DNA of 64,000 nt from contig CALLFA010000058.1 in assembly GCA_937997635.1 (NCBI GenBank), forward strand, positions 62,001 to 126,000. The letters are read 5' to 3'. The DNA comes from an uncultured Saprospiraceae bacterium. Lineage in GTDB: Bacteria; Bacteroidota; Bacteroidia; Chitinophagales; Saprospiraceae. Below, piece after piece: positions 1 through 11,556 of the stretch (positions are counted from its first letter, which is position 1; each line of letters begins with the position of its first letter). The notes under the pieces were generated by a model, which worked only from the letters and a program-made list of their open reading frames with translations, ran no database searches and was not told the origin of the DNA. The position numbers and the translations under genes were made by a program.

Positions 1-2912
1 GCTTTTAATCCCAACAAAGCAGATGCATTCAAATTGGCAATATGTTTTTGCGTGTACTCCATGACATGTTGCCAAGCATGAGTAGCCTTCGAGTGATTCC
101 CTTGTTTAGCTTCACAATAGCCTATCATATAGTTGGCTATTCGTTCATCCACATCAAATGGTTTGCCTACACCGAGTGACTCAGGCCATTGTTTTGATTT
201 ATCTAAAACCGTCAACGCTTCTGCATATTTCTGAGATTCTATAAGATCCAATGCATGCCAATAGTGTGCGGTTTCATACAACTTCCGACCTTCAGAAGCT
301 CCTTCGAATGGGAGTACTTGAAGACTACTCAATAGCGTCATTGATTCTTCATATTGGTTATTGCGATTGAGTAGATTTGCGAAAGCCATGCCAATGGAAT
401 AGTTTTCTGGAAATACTTTATATGCCTCTCTCGCATTTTTTAATCCGTCAGACCAGCTTCCATTTTCAATTTGATGGTCAAGTAATGTCTTCCAAGTTCT
501 CCAATTTTCTGGTTCGGTATCTGTTGCTTTTTTGATGTTATCAATTGGATCGATTTGAAAGAGCTTATCTAAAACATGAGCTTTCGTAATGTAAAAGGAA
601 GCACTTGGATAATTGCCGTCCAACGATTGCAAGATGCCAGCTGCTTCTGCTATTCTATTTTTTGCTAGGAGATTAAGTGCATAGTAATAGTCAGTAGTCC
701 ATCGATTTTGATGTTCTCTTAGCCACTCTAGCGCATGCAGCGTTTCTCTTCGATATGGGAAGACGAATTCTTCAAATTGCTGATTTGTCACCTTATCATT
801 TTTTGGATCTTTTAATAGATAGGCAAGCCAAATATTAATTAAAGGATGTCTTGGAGCCACTTTCAAGATGTGAACCGCTGTTGACATTTGATTTAGATTG
901 TAATAGTCAATGGCAAGTTCTAGGTAAGTTTGGTATGCCAATTCTGATTGATGCGATTGCGCGACATCATGCAATGATTGATCTGAGCGATTGTGGAGAT
1001 ATTTTTCATAATGAACAAAGTGATTAATAGGGTCAATTGCTTTGAGTTTGTCTAAAGCCTTCATAGCACCTTCTTTATCATCAGCTAATCTTGATGTTAC
1101 AGCCAATACTTTCCATGCATTGACATTTTGATTGTTGAAATCAAGTGCCATTTGAGCATATTTATCAGCCTTTTCAAGCTTATTTTCTGCTAATAAGATT
1201 TCCGAAATTTGACTAAAAGCATTTGATCGAAATGCCATAGATCTTGCTGCCCAGCCAAAAGCTTCTATGGCATTCAAATTATTACCACTTGCTCTATACA
1301 AGATTGCTGCAACATAATTAGCGTGTGGATGGTAGGTATCAAGTTGTAGTGCTTCTTTAGCATGGTGCAGGCCTTCAGTATATTGACCTTGTCGGTAATA
1401 AAGTTCTGCCAGACCACACAATGCAGGAATATGTTGATCGTCTGATTCTAGTACTGACTGAAATTTTTCTTTAGCTTTTTCGTAGGATCTAAATTTCATG
1501 TCTTCCCAGCCTGATCTATAGAGAGTTTCTGTTGTTTCTGTGGGTGCTTTATCTTTCTGAAATGGTCTGTCTAAAAATAAGTCATCAGGTGCAGAAGTGT
1601 AGTGGATATCCAACTGTGGAATATGAATGCTATACGCCTGTGCACCATCCCAATCAAACGAATAGTTGTGTGCATTCATTGGCGCTAAGGAGACAGTATA
1701 CTGCTGATGCTCTTTTTCATCTAGGTTAATGTGGACATCTACATCTGATTGGATAAGGGATTGTAAGTGAAGTGTAACAGCATTAGCTTTTTCATCAACA
1801 TTGAGAACCGCTTTGTCAGATGCATCGGAAATGCCACCAATCTCTTTGACAGGAAACCAAACTTCCGTCCACTGATCTGTGGAGTATGGTTCGAAATTAG
1901 CTTGTGTTTGCGGATTTATATGTTCGCCAGGAGAATATTGTAAAAACTGTCGCCCTGCTTGAAATTCGATGTATTGGCCATCTTCATCTGTCAATAAATC
2001 TTCCCAAATACCGCCTGATCTCGAAAGTGCCCAGAGCCATAATTTTTGTCCTGGGATAGCTTCATATTCACCCCAATGGCCAAATCCATAGTTTGCATCA
2101 TGGTAATATCCGCCAAAAAAGTCATTGTATTCGCCAACGACATGATACGATTTACTTGGACCAAAATTGTTTTGTTCGTATAAGGCTAGATTGCGTCCCA
2201 TTTGATCAATAGGCCAGGGTAGAGCTTCTCCACTGTGTTTTAACAGTTCATCGCCAGGTGTGTAAAATTCAAAATCTGATCGAGCAGGTGCCGCAGCTGT
2301 CATCCAGTTATAGTAAGACTGGTTCATTGCTGTCGGGTTATACCAAACTGCTTTGGTCTCGAATGCAGCTTTACCAGGTTCTAATGAAATGGTAACTCTC
2401 CATTGTGTTCTTGACGGTAAATCAATATTGCCAACTGTGCAGCTAACACTTCCATCATCGTGTTTGTTTATCACATAATCCACAGGTGTGGCAGTTGATG
2501 GATGATGACCTATGATTCCAAAATTAAACTCAATGCCGCCTGATGTCCAAGGTCCTCGCATCGATATATTTCGAAATTTCATGACTTCATTGCGATAGAT
2601 AAATTCCTCACCATTTGTTTTATCGATAGCACCCCAGACTTTGCCACCGACCTCGGGTAAGACAAAGACTTTAATGAATTCATTTTCTAATTCAATTACC
2701 TTCCAGTCTTGTTGTTTGGATTCGTGACTATAGCCTTCATATTTATGGTAAGGGTAAATTTTAGCATTATCGATTAATATAGGAATGGGATTGGGGTCGC
2801 TGAATGGATAGGTTTTTAGATGGCGAGTTGTTTCTTTTATTGTCGTACTCTGAGCACCGATCGTATTCAAACAGATGACTACAGAAAAGAATAAAATACG
2901 ATGTTTTAACAT
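1..2912 (-). CDS. DUF5107 / TPR-type domain protein, 3' end truncated by window edge
   Basis: Not in the ORF track. Reverse-strand reading from ATG at 2912 gives MLKHRILFFSVVICLNTIGAQ (signal peptide), then ...DWKVIELENEFIKVFVLPEVGGKVWGAIDKTNGEEFIYRNEVMKFRNISMRGPWTSGGIEFNFG, a DUF5107-like pattern; open to the window edge. Confidence 0.75.
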   Translation of the reverse strand, partial: MLKHRILFFSVVICLNTIGAQSTTIKETTRHLKTYPFSDPNPIPILIDNAKIYPYHKYEGYSHESKQQDWKVIELENEFIKVFVLPEVGGKVWGAIDKTNGEEFIYRNEVMKFRNISMRGPWTSGGIEFNFGIIGHHPSTATPVDYVINKHDDGSVSCTVGNIDLPSRTQWRVTISLEPGKAAFETKAVWYNPTAMNQSYYNWMTAAAPARSDFEFYTPGDELLKHSGEALPWPIDQMGRNLALYEQNNFGPSKSYHVVGEYNDFFGGYYHDANYGFGHWGEYEAIPGQKLWLWALSRSGGIWEDLLTDEDGQYIEFQAGRQFLQYSPGEHINPQTQANFEPYSTDQWTEVWFPVKEIGGISDASDKAVLNVDEKANAVTLHLQSLIQSDVDVHINLDEKEHQQYTVSLAPMNAHNYSFDWDGAQAYSIHIPQLDIHYTSAPDDLFLDRPFQKDKAPTETTETLYRSGWEDMKFRSYEKAKEKFQSVLESDDQHIPALCGLAELYYRQGQYTEGLHHAKEALQLDTYHPHANYVAAILYRASGNNLNAIEAFGWAARSMAFRSNAFSQISEILLAENKLEKADKYAQMALDFNNQNVNAWKVLAVTSRLADDKEGAMKALDKLKAIDPINHFVHYEKYLHNRSDQSLHDVAQSHQSELAYQTYLELAIDYYNLNQMSTAVHILKVAPRHPLINIWLAYLLKDPKNDKVTNQQFEEFVFPYRRETLHALEWLREHQNRWTTDYYYALNLLAKNRIAEAAGILQSLDGNYPSASFYITKAHVLDKLFQIDPIDNIKKATDTEPENWRTWKTLLDHQIENGSWSDGLKNAREAYKVFPENYSIGMAFANLLNRNNQYEESMTLLSSLQVLPFEGASEGRKLYETAHYWHALDLIESQKYAEALTVLDKSKQWPESLGVGKPFDVDERIANYMIGYCEAKQGNHSKATHAWQHVMEYTQKHIANLNASALLGLK

Positions 2913-2987
2913 GGTTTAGATGTTTGAATTTTATGCTGTTGTTGCATGTTGGATAGGCAACAATAGTATTTTGTAATAACAATTCTA

Positions 2988-4088
2988 TTACTCAACGTTG
3001 AGCTTCCAGTCCAACATCAAGTGTTTTCTTTTGTCGATCAAACAATTCAAACATTCAAAACTCAATCCGAAATCACTGAGTTGCTCCAAAGTCATCACAT
3101 GCACATCTACACTGCTTTGTGGTGCAATGTGGAGAACATCAGAATGCGACTGAAAATCGTATTCAGATTTATTCTGTAAGATGAATGAGGCATCAGAATT
3201 ATTTTGAATTCTTACTATTGCTACCGAACTAGGGCCAATGTAACTCACGTTAGTGATGTCAAGACTCGCATCTACTAATGATTGCAAATGTTTTTGTTTT
3301 CCGATTAGCAACTCATTAAACCAGGTTACTGTACGACCGTCAAAGAGCGCTTGTTTTAATGACTCTTTCGTTCTTTCATTTGCAAAGACAAGTGTAATAG
3401 GTCGGTGGCCACCTTCAGCTATTTCAAATTGGTAATCCACGAGTCCATGAATATCTGAGGTGCCAATGACAGTAAGGTTATGTGTATTGGCTATTTCTAA
3501 GGCATCATCCGAATAGGTGATGTCATTGACTACTTCAAGACCATGCAGCAAATCTTTTTCTATCAGTTGCTTGTGTAATTCTGTGACAAGAACTTTACCA
3601 TCCTCTTTCTGGTTTATCCAGTTTGGATGATTCCAAAATATGAAAGCACCTTGTGATCTGGCTATTTCAAATGCTCGCACAGGCTCTTCGACATCTAGTG
3701 CATTTGCGTCTGTAATGAAGATGGCGTTGGAATGTCCAGGTGGCAAGTCTCTAGTGATCTCTGCACCGTGAATGACCATCAAATCATGAGGCTTTGCCAA
3801 TTCTTCAGCGATGATATAAGATCGATTCCTATCTGGATGGGGAATGTCTTCCAAATGCGGCTGGTATTCGAGATGTTCAGTTAATGAAATTGCATCAAGA
3901 CCGTCTTTGATTGCCTCTTGGATACGTATATCGGGCCAGACAGATCCATCAGAAAAAACGGTGTGTATGTGTAGGTCTGCCTTTAGGGTTTGGTACCCAT
4001 CCACGTCAGGAAAATTTATTTTTCTTTCTCGTTGTCCTACACAAAGTAAAGGAATGGATATAAGTAAGATGGCAACTACATTTTTCAT
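2988..4088 (-). CDS. PHP-domain phosphoesterase (Sb-PDE-like), secreted
   Basis: Signal peptide; LKADLHIHTVFSDG and SLTEH PHP motifs. Confidence 0.8.
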   Translation of the reverse strand: MKNVVAILLISIPLLCVGQRERKINFPDVDGYQTLKADLHIHTVFSDGSVWPDIRIQEAIKDGLDAISLTEHLEYQPHLEDIPHPDRNRSYIIAEELAKPHDLMVIHGAEITRDLPPGHSNAIFITDANALDVEEPVRAFEIARSQGAFIFWNHPNWINQKEDGKVLVTELHKQLIEKDLLHGLEVVNDITYSDDALEIANTHNLTVIGTSDIHGLVDYQFEIAEGGHRPITLVFANERTKESLKQALFDGRTVTWFNELLIGKQKHLQSLVDASLDITNVSYIGPSSVAIVRIQNNSDASFILQNKSEYDFQSHSDVLHIAPQSSVDVHVMTLEQLSDFGLSFECLNCLIDKRKHLMLDWKLNVE

Positions 4089-4278
4089 GAAAATGGCATT
4101 AATATGAATGATAGACTCTATATGTAAGATAGTAATAATTTGTTGATTATATATTGAGCAAATGGATATAAATAAAAACGCAATATATTGATTATCAGTA
4201 ATTTACGACAAAAAGATACTAATTTGTTTGTACAGGTAATTCTATGTATTACTTTAGTTGGAGTAAAAATTATAATTC

Positions 4279-4911
4279 ATGAAACGACTATTATTACTGT
4301 GCTTTGTACTAACCGTTGGTAACCTGCTCAATGGACAAGCTTCACTTATTGTTATCACAAATAATCCAACGATTGATTTTCAAGAAGGTCTAGATCCTTG
4401 GAATGGCGATATGTGTATGTTTATAGGAGACCCATCCTCAGGAATTTTCGACTTTGATATCGTAGGATTTGATGCAGTATCTGTGACTGTTTCTTCGAGT
4501 AATGTATTAGTCGTCCCTACAAATTCTAATAACATAGACATGGATCTCAATTTTAATGGTGCAGACATTACAGGTGGCACTATTTTTTTGAACCCACAAG
4601 ATGAAGGTCAGAGTACAATAAGAATTACGGCATTTGATGAAAATTGGGTAGCAGTAAACTTTTATCTCGAGCTAACAGTCAAATCCTGTAGAAACATTGA
4701 AAGAGTGACTCAACGAAATATAAATCCTTTGAGTCTTGCAACAACAAATACTTTTTCTGCTAACATGATAACAAGAACTATCAATAGTGTCGTCATTCCA
4801 AGAGGTTCAGATATTGAATTTTTTGCTGGTACTTCTGTTGAATTAAATCCAGGATTTGAAGTCGAGCGCGGCGCTGAATTTCTAGCTGATATTCGTCCAT
4901 GTATTAACTGA
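4279..4911 (+). CDS. Secreted hypothetical protein with C-terminal coathanger-like motif (VELNPGFEVERGAEFLADI)
   Basis: Signal peptide; C-terminal motif typical of Bacteroidota secreted proteins. Confidence 0.55.
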   Translation: MKRLLLLCFVLTVGNLLNGQASLIVITNNPTIDFQEGLDPWNGDMCMFIGDPSSGIFDFDIVGFDAVSVTVSSSNVLVVPTNSNNIDMDLNFNGADITGGTIFLNPQDEGQSTIRITAFDENWVAVNFYLELTVKSCRNIERVTQRNINPLSLATTNTFSANMITRTINSVVIPRGSDIEFFAGTSVELNPGFEVERGAEFLADIRPCIN

Positions 4912-5088
4912 TGTAAAATCCTTTTTTCTCAATTTATCTCAGTATTCGGTGGGTTAGCTTTAAGTAACTGCAAAGTGTTGTATGACTAATTTTTCCCATT
5001 ATTTCATTCGTAAAGCTTATGACAATTTGTCTTAGTTTTGCTTATAGATTCGTCTTAAGATAAACTTGCCACTAAATTTCATGTTCTA

Positions 5089-5850
5089 TTGTTTATGAAG
5101 TTTGTTGTTTTTGTCATAGTCTTTTGTTCCTTGCTCTCCTGTGGAGATGAGCAACAGCAGTTCCTTGACAATAACATATTATCTGAATATCTGGAACTTA
5201 ATCATTTTCGTGAGCTTTCTGGACTTATCGCTTGTGCAGGAGGTAAAGAAGGCGGCTTATTCAATGATCCTTCTGAGGCCAGTTCTGTTTTTTTCTATCC
5301 AATTGAAGGTGCCACAGATTTCAGATACTTTGAAACAGATAGTTTATCTGACCCTTCAGATTTTTCGCAATACAACGCTAAATTGATTGATAGCGAACCT
5401 ATATTCAACGGTTATTTATGGAAGTTTAACAATCTTGATTTTGAGGGAGAACGTTATGGCGTAGTCACCTATAAAACTGAAGGCAGAATCCATGCTTGTA
5501 ACCCTATTCGAATAAAAACCAATGTAAAACCAACGGAACAAAATCCAGATTTGCTTCAGGTAGTAGAAGATGGCGTAAATCCAAGATTTGATTGGGAAGA
5601 TGGTGTTACTAAGGAAAATGCCATTTACTTTCAGGTCATATCGGATGAGGATAATAATCTCATCTCAGGCACTTACACCTTTGACAAAAATTTTACTTTT
5701 TACAATTTGGATAATGTGGTTCTCAATATTACAGACACTTTGACTACGCCCACATTAGTGCCAAATCAAAATTATACACTTACCATGATGGGCGTAAGCG
5801 AAGACAATTGGGTCAACCTCTTTATTGAGAAAGACTTTAAAGCTCGATAG
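5089..5850 (+). CDS. Putative lipoprotein, hypothetical
   Basis: N-terminal hydrophobic stretch with lipobox-like LLSCGDE. Confidence 0.55.
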   Translation: MFMKFVVFVIVFCSLLSCGDEQQQFLDNNILSEYLELNHFRELSGLIACAGGKEGGLFNDPSEASSVFFYPIEGATDFRYFETDSLSDPSDFSQYNAKLIDSEPIFNGYLWKFNNLDFEGERYGVVTYKTEGRIHACNPIRIKTNVKPTEQNPDLLQVVEDGVNPRFDWEDGVTKENAIYFQVISDEDNNLISGTYTFDKNFTFYNLDNVVLNITDTLTTPTLVPNQNYTLTMMGVSEDNWVNLFIEKDFKAR

Positions 5851-5969
5851 TATGTTTACATACTGTTTTTACGTTGAGGTGAGACACCTACAACGACTTA
5901 GCTTTGTTAATCCTTTTTGTTGAGGCGAGACGCCTGCAATAACATTGCTTTGGATAATACCTTCGTTAT

Positions 5970-6165
5970 AGCCTTAATGTTTCTTAACTCCTTAATGTTC
6001 CCCACCTCCTGACCACCTTAATGTCCCTGACCACCTTAATGTCCCTGACCACCTGACCTCCTTAATGTTTCTTAACTCCTTAATGTTTCCCAACCCCCCC
6101 ACCTCCTTAACTCCTTAATGTTTCCCAATCCCCACCACCTTAATTTCTTAATGTTTCAATCAATT
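5970..6165. repeat. Degenerate tandem tract of (C)CTTAATGTYYC... units
   Basis: About nine copies of CTTAATGT-type units alternating with CCTGACCACC / CTTAACTC spacers. Confidence 0.7.
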
Positions 6166-6267
6166 TTAAGTTTTCAACCCATTGTTTAACAAAATTATAA
6201 TCCGCAAAGAGTTTGCTGTTAATGGCGAACATTGTACTTTATCCCTTAGTATAATTATCACAAGATT

Positions 6268-7479
6268 ATGAATCGATTAATTACAATATCAGCGTTCTTA
6301 TTTTTTGTCAGTATATCATTAGACGCTCAGACAGGCATCAAGTTTAATACTGATTTTAAGAATGCGTTTGTCAATGCAAAGAAAGAGAACAAAAAGGTGC
6401 TCATATATTTCTACACAAAAAATTGTCCTGGCTGTGATTATCTAGAAGAAGAATTTTCAAATAAATCGATAGGTGACTTGTACAACAAATCATTCTTGAG
6501 TTATAAATTTGATGCGAACACCAATGGTAAAAATGCTGCTGAATACTACAACGTATACAGTTTTCCTACGATGTTGTTTGTGGCAAGTGATGGTGATCCT
6601 GTGTACAGTATGCGAGGATATAAAGAAGGTCAGGAAATTTTTGATGGAGGGAAAATAGCAAGACGAAATGGCCGTGATATCAAAAAATTAATGGATAAAA
6701 AGTATAAGGACAACCCTAAGGACACTGATCATTTGAACAACTACATTGAATATCTCATGATAAGAGAAAATTTTGGTAAGGCTAAAAAGTTGTCTAAAGA
6801 ATATTTAAATCTCAGAAACAATATTGAAGAAGCTGAATGGATGAATTTTGTTTTAGACTATGCTAGTGATCCTGAGAGTTATGCACATAAGGTTCTCTTA
6901 GAAGAGAGACAAAAATTCTATGAGCAATATGGGAAGGAAATTGTTGATCCCATTATTTTTGGAAGCATCATCTATGAAAATGCAGAAAAGCAATTTACCA
7001 GAAATGCGACTGAACAAGAACGGGCGTTTCTTAAATCAGCAGCAAGCAAAGGCTATAAACCAGATGACGAACAAGTCAGTATGTTTTATTACAATTACTT
7101 GTTCAGTAATGCAGGATTGACAGTGACGCGCATCAGTGGAAGGGATAAAGACCTGCATACCAAGTATGCTTTATTTGCCTTAGAGAATGAAATGAAAGGT
7201 GTAGACATGGAGACCTTGATTAGAACATCAGTATACCTCCTAAAGTATCACCAGAGGCAAAGTACGATGTCAAACTTGAATGACGTACTCGACAACAAAC
7301 ACAAACAGTCACCGCATTATGGATTGTTAGACATGCAATCTGTAGTGTTATACAGTTTGGGTCAAGAAGATTTAGCTGTAGAAAAAATACAGCAAGCTCG
7401 AGAATTAGCTGTAAGAAGTAAAATCAGAGACTACCGCCCTAGCGTGACGACCTTTAAAAAAGAAGGCATTATAAAGTGA
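6268..7479 (+). CDS. Thioredoxin-fold protein
   Basis: KKVLIYFYTKNCPGCDYLEEEF with CxxC, SFPTMLFV. Confidence 0.75.
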   Translation: MNRLITISAFLFFVSISLDAQTGIKFNTDFKNAFVNAKKENKKVLIYFYTKNCPGCDYLEEEFSNKSIGDLYNKSFLSYKFDANTNGKNAAEYYNVYSFPTMLFVASDGDPVYSMRGYKEGQEIFDGGKIARRNGRDIKKLMDKKYKDNPKDTDHLNNYIEYLMIRENFGKAKKLSKEYLNLRNNIEEAEWMNFVLDYASDPESYAHKVLLEERQKFYEQYGKEIVDPIIFGSIIYENAEKQFTRNATEQERAFLKSAASKGYKPDDEQVSMFYYNYLFSNAGLTVTRISGRDKDLHTKYALFALENEMKGVDMETLIRTSVYLLKYHQRQSTMSNLNDVLDNKHKQSPHYGLLDMQSVVLYSLGQEDLAVEKIQQARELAVRSKIRDYRPSVTTFKKEGIIK

Positions 7480-7484
7480 TTTAA

Positions 7485-9356
7485 TTACTTGGCGTCAATC
7501 CAAATCGGAGAACTCCAAGCTCTTTCTACAATCTTTTCTGGTAAATCGGAAGGCACATCTAGACCTAATTTATTTGCATCATAGGTGCTCCATCGTGGCG
7601 TTTCAATTTCCAATACCCTCATATAATACATGGTATGTAATGAAGGGTCGTAGTCATGATCAGTCCAAACCGCGTTTAATTCGACATCTCCTACCGTGTT
7701 CGTGTATCTTGCGTTCTTTACATCAACAGTTGATTTGAGTGTTGCTAATGAGCCATCTGCTGCAAGTTTTCGGTCACCTGACCAAGCAACATTAATGATT
7801 TTTTCTTGAGCTTGACCACCTTTGTCAACCCATGCTTTAATGATTTGGATTCTGTCAAGATTAGCTCCTTCAGGATCTTTGACGGCCCAAACTGCAAAAC
7901 TCGGGGCTCCTTTTGCTGGTTCTAAATCTCCACCCATCGGCACTGATTGACCATCAACTTTTGAAAGCCAATCATCTGTATCAAATGTGTTAGTAGACAG
8001 GTCAAAACCTCCATAAAATCGAAGCTTCATACGATTGCCGGATGTTGCAAATGTTTCTTTGCGTTCTAATGCCTCAAAGATGGCATCTCTTGAATTTGAC
8101 TCCGCCCAGACTCCAGCTAATCCACCACTGCTCATGTATTTGGCACGAAGGAAAGTCCCTGGATCTGATACAATTCTTTTTTCTGGCGAACCATCTAAAA
8201 CACCAAATTTTCCAAAATAAGAGGGCTCTGTAAAACCTGCACCTGAATTGTGTCCATCTGAACTACCAATGACACCAAACTTAAACGGATTTGATCCTAG
8301 TGATTCCTCAAACTGCAATCCATCTTGATAAGCTTGTCTGACATAACTGCCTTTAGGTTTGCTAGGAGGTGATACTGTTGTTGAAAATGTGTACGAGAAT
8401 AACTCAAAATCAGCAAACTCATCATTCGGTGCTAAGACGGGATGTGACATCGATTGTCCCTTTATCTGGACAACTTCATTGATGGGTTCATTACGCATTC
8501 GTTGATCAGCGTAGTCCTTTGTGATTGGCTTTCCATCAAAGGTTGTCGTCTGATACATGAATCCATCGCTCATATTACCGTTGTGTGGAATTGCCATAAC
8601 GGATATGCCCATTTGTCTTTCTTTATCCATCCAATCCCACAAGTCTTCTGGGTTTTGAGAGTCTAATGATGAAAATGGCAGATCAGAAATTTTATCCGTG
8701 TTTTTATAGATAACGTTTCGGTGTAAGTTTCTTGCAAAGGCTACTTCTCCTAATGAATCTCCAGGCGAACTCGTAAATTCATATCCTGCAAAGGTTGTAA
8801 ATGTACCTGGATCATTGTGCCTGTCTGCTGCTTCAATTATTTCATCCCAAGTAGATTTTCTTATGCCTCCTTCAGATAAAACTTCTATTGGATTATTATT
8901 TGCTAGTGATGCACCAATAATACCAAATGCTCTCAAAGAAGTAGCTCTTTCTTTACTTCTTATTTGTTCAGCCAATGGAATGTCATACAAAGGATTTTCA
9001 ACATTCAGCATTTGTTTCATAACGCCCATATACTCACTGTGATCAGTAACGGCCATGAAATCAAGTGGTCTATCAATTTGTATTTTATCTAGGACAAAAT
9101 GATCGATCGGTTTGCCTTTTCCAAACGAATAAGCATCGTCAGGGTTTGTTCTGACATTATAAATAAACGCATCAAAAGACCAACTGGTGTGGACGTGGAG
9201 GTCGCCAAAGTATGCACTTTTTTCTCCAGGTTCAATAACAGGACTACTGTTTTTACTGGCGCTTTTTAAAGGTGAAGGCGTATCACCTGATGGAGATTGG
9301 CAACTCATTAAACATAAAACAAAACCAAGAAAGAAAAGAGATGAGGACAGTTTCAT
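7485..9356 (-). CDS. DUF3604 domain protein (PHP-like), lipoprotein
   Basis: AYFGDLHVHTSWSFDAFIYN...; MAVTDHSEYMG; lipobox LMSCQ. Confidence 0.85.
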   Translation of the reverse strand: MKLSSSLFFLGFVLCLMSCQSPSGDTPSPLKSASKNSSPVIEPGEKSAYFGDLHVHTSWSFDAFIYNVRTNPDDAYSFGKGKPIDHFVLDKIQIDRPLDFMAVTDHSEYMGVMKQMLNVENPLYDIPLAEQIRSKERATSLRAFGIIGASLANNNPIEVLSEGGIRKSTWDEIIEAADRHNDPGTFTTFAGYEFTSSPGDSLGEVAFARNLHRNVIYKNTDKISDLPFSSLDSQNPEDLWDWMDKERQMGISVMAIPHNGNMSDGFMYQTTTFDGKPITKDYADQRMRNEPINEVVQIKGQSMSHPVLAPNDEFADFELFSYTFSTTVSPPSKPKGSYVRQAYQDGLQFEESLGSNPFKFGVIGSSDGHNSGAGFTEPSYFGKFGVLDGSPEKRIVSDPGTFLRAKYMSSGGLAGVWAESNSRDAIFEALERKETFATSGNRMKLRFYGGFDLSTNTFDTDDWLSKVDGQSVPMGGDLEPAKGAPSFAVWAVKDPEGANLDRIQIIKAWVDKGGQAQEKIINVAWSGDRKLAADGSLATLKSTVDVKNARYTNTVGDVELNAVWTDHDYDPSLHTMYYMRVLEIETPRWSTYDANKLGLDVPSDLPEKIVERAWSSPIWIDAK

Positions 9357-9512
9357 ATGTAGACGCTTTACTGAAGTAGGAAGATAGAGAATTCAATATG
9401 AGTTACGGTTAACCTAAGTTTATTTTCGCTTAGATAATAGAGTTATTAAAGTCAAAGAGGACTTTTAGTTTTGTATGAGAGATATCTGCATGACAAGCTT
9501 AATGCCTCGTAC

Positions 9513-10538
9513 TCACCATTCACATACTATTTTGCCTAAAGACTTCCGAGACTCAAGTTCTTGATGTGCTATTGCAATATCCGTTGCACTAAATACCTGA
9601 TGCACATGTGGTTTGATGACACCTTTTTGCCAATAATCTACCACACCATCGAGACATTTTTTAAAAATATGCGGTCGATTATCTGCCACGCGCAGCATGT
9701 TTACACCAATCAATGATTTGGAAGCCAAAAGCAATTGAATGGGAGAGAAGATGCCAAATCCAGATGCCAGTGCCAGCGTCGTCAGGATGTTTGCTTTGCC
9801 ATTCTTTAATTGGCTAGCAGCACCAATATAGACAAGTCGTCCTGTAGGAGATAGTAATTTGTACGCTTGCTTAAATGCTTTACCACCGATGCTGTCAAAG
9901 ACAACGTCCAAACCTTTATCGGTGCCAAGAGATTGCTTGATTGTCTTACTAAAATCCACAGTGGTATAATCGATAGGCACATCTACACCCAACTGTTTTA
10001 GAAAATCTTGCTTTTTTGTAGACGCTGTGCCATACACATGACAGCCTTTATGCTTTGCGATTTGGACCTGGATAGATCCCACACCACCAGCTGCTGCTTG
10101 AATGAGCACATTGTCCCCTTCATGCAAATGGACACACTCATCTGTGCAGTAGTAAGCTGTGCAACCTTGTGTACTTAAAGCTGTAGCAGTAGGGAAATCT
10201 AATGCTTCTGGGATAACAGCTACGCCTTCTTGCATGGTGCAAGCATATTCTGCATAACCACCAAATCGGGTAAGTGCCGTGACTCTGTCTCCAACTTTAC
10301 AGGAAGTTACGGACGATCCAATTGCGTGCACAAATCCAGCAACATCATATCCTATAACAGAAGGGAGCGGAGGAGCATCTTGATACAACCCTTTTCGTGC
10401 CAATACATCAGCGAAATTCAAGCCGAAACAGTTGACTTTTATACAGACCTCATTCTCATCTGGAATTGGTATCGGTAATTCTCTAAATTCAAATGCTTTT
10501 TCAGCGTGACCAGTTTTGACAATATGGATTGCTTTCAT
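9513..10538 (-). CDS. Medium-chain zinc-type/quinone oxidoreductase
   Basis: GYDVAGFVHAIGSSV, VLIQAAAGGVGSIQVQIAKHKG, VFDSIGG motifs. Confidence 0.85.
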   Translation of the reverse strand: MKAIHIVKTGHAEKAFEFRELPIPIPDENEVCIKVNCFGLNFADVLARKGLYQDAPPLPSVIGYDVAGFVHAIGSSVTSCKVGDRVTALTRFGGYAEYACTMQEGVAVIPEALDFPTATALSTQGCTAYYCTDECVHLHEGDNVLIQAAAGGVGSIQVQIAKHKGCHVYGTASTKKQDFLKQLGVDVPIDYTTVDFSKTIKQSLGTDKGLDVVFDSIGGKAFKQAYKLLSPTGRLVYIGAASQLKNGKANILTTLALASGFGIFSPIQLLLASKSLIGVNMLRVADNRPHIFKKCLDGVVDYWQKGVIKPHVHQVFSATDIAIAHQELESRKSLGKIVCEW

Positions 10539-10708
10539 GTATGATTGTATGAAGCATTAAAATTACAGATAACATTTTCTAATTTGGCTTTTTATGATGG
10601 AATTAGCAGAAGCGATAAGTTTCAATAGCACTATTTTTTCTTCAGCACTGCTGAGGCGAGGACGACTACAGGAAGCAAAGTACTGATGCGAGGACGCCTA
10701 CAGCGACA

Positions 10709-11257
10709 CTAAGTTTTAATAAGGTAGCTGTCGTAATCGATCATACTTTGTCTTATAATCTCTTTGGCAACTGAAGAGTCTTGAAAATCTTCGATAGCGA
10801 CAGTTTTGTTTTCTAACTTTTTATAGTCTTCAAAAAAATTCTTTAGTTCATCAATGAAATGATCATGTACCTGAGCTATTTCGTCAAAGTGATTCACACC
10901 CATATCGTTTTCAGCTACAGCAATAATCTTATCATCCATCTCACCATTGTCTACCATTCTCATGACTCCAATAACTTTGGCAGAAACAAGACACATCGGT
11001 ACGATTGCTATCTGTGACAACACAAGAATATCCAATGGATCTTTATCGTCGCAATAGGTTCTAGGTATAAATCCATAATTGGCAGGATAATACATCGATG
11101 AATAAATGACTCTATCCATTAGTAACATGCCTGATTTCTTATCTAACTCATATTTAGCTCTTGTGTTCTTGGGGATTTCTACAATTGCATTCACTATATC
11201 TGGTGCATGACTGCCTATTTCTACCTTATGCCACGGGTTCTGCATGTCTATTGTCAT
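10709..11257 (-). CDS. ppa: Inorganic pyrophosphatase
   Basis: Family I signature: [53 protein letters not shown]. Confidence 0.93.
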   Translation of the reverse strand: MTIDMQNPWHKVEIGSHAPDIVNAIVEIPKNTRAKYELDKKSGMLLMDRVIYSSMYYPANYGFIPRTYCDDKDPLDILVLSQIAIVPMCLVSAKVIGVMRMVDNGEMDDKIIAVAENDMGVNHFDEIAQVHDHFIDELKNFFEDYKKLENKTVAIEDFQDSSVAKEIIRQSMIDYDSYLIKT

Positions 11258-11556
11258 TGTTAGTCTTTTTAAAATTTTTGTGTCAGTTAATTTAATTGTA
11301 GATGCTAATTATCCAACTGAATGAATCTAAGATGTGACTGGTGCAAAAGTATATAAAATATAACTGCAACGCTTGACCAATAGTCGTATCGTTTGGCCAT
11401 TTTTCCTGAAGCAAGACTTGCACTTGCCACTTGAACTTGAACCCCTGTGATCTGCATTGAACTTGACATTTGCACGTGGCCTCAACTTCACATATGAGTG
11501 GTATATTGCAGTAGAATCACAGATGACATGTTTAGACAGTCTGTTTATTTTTAATA

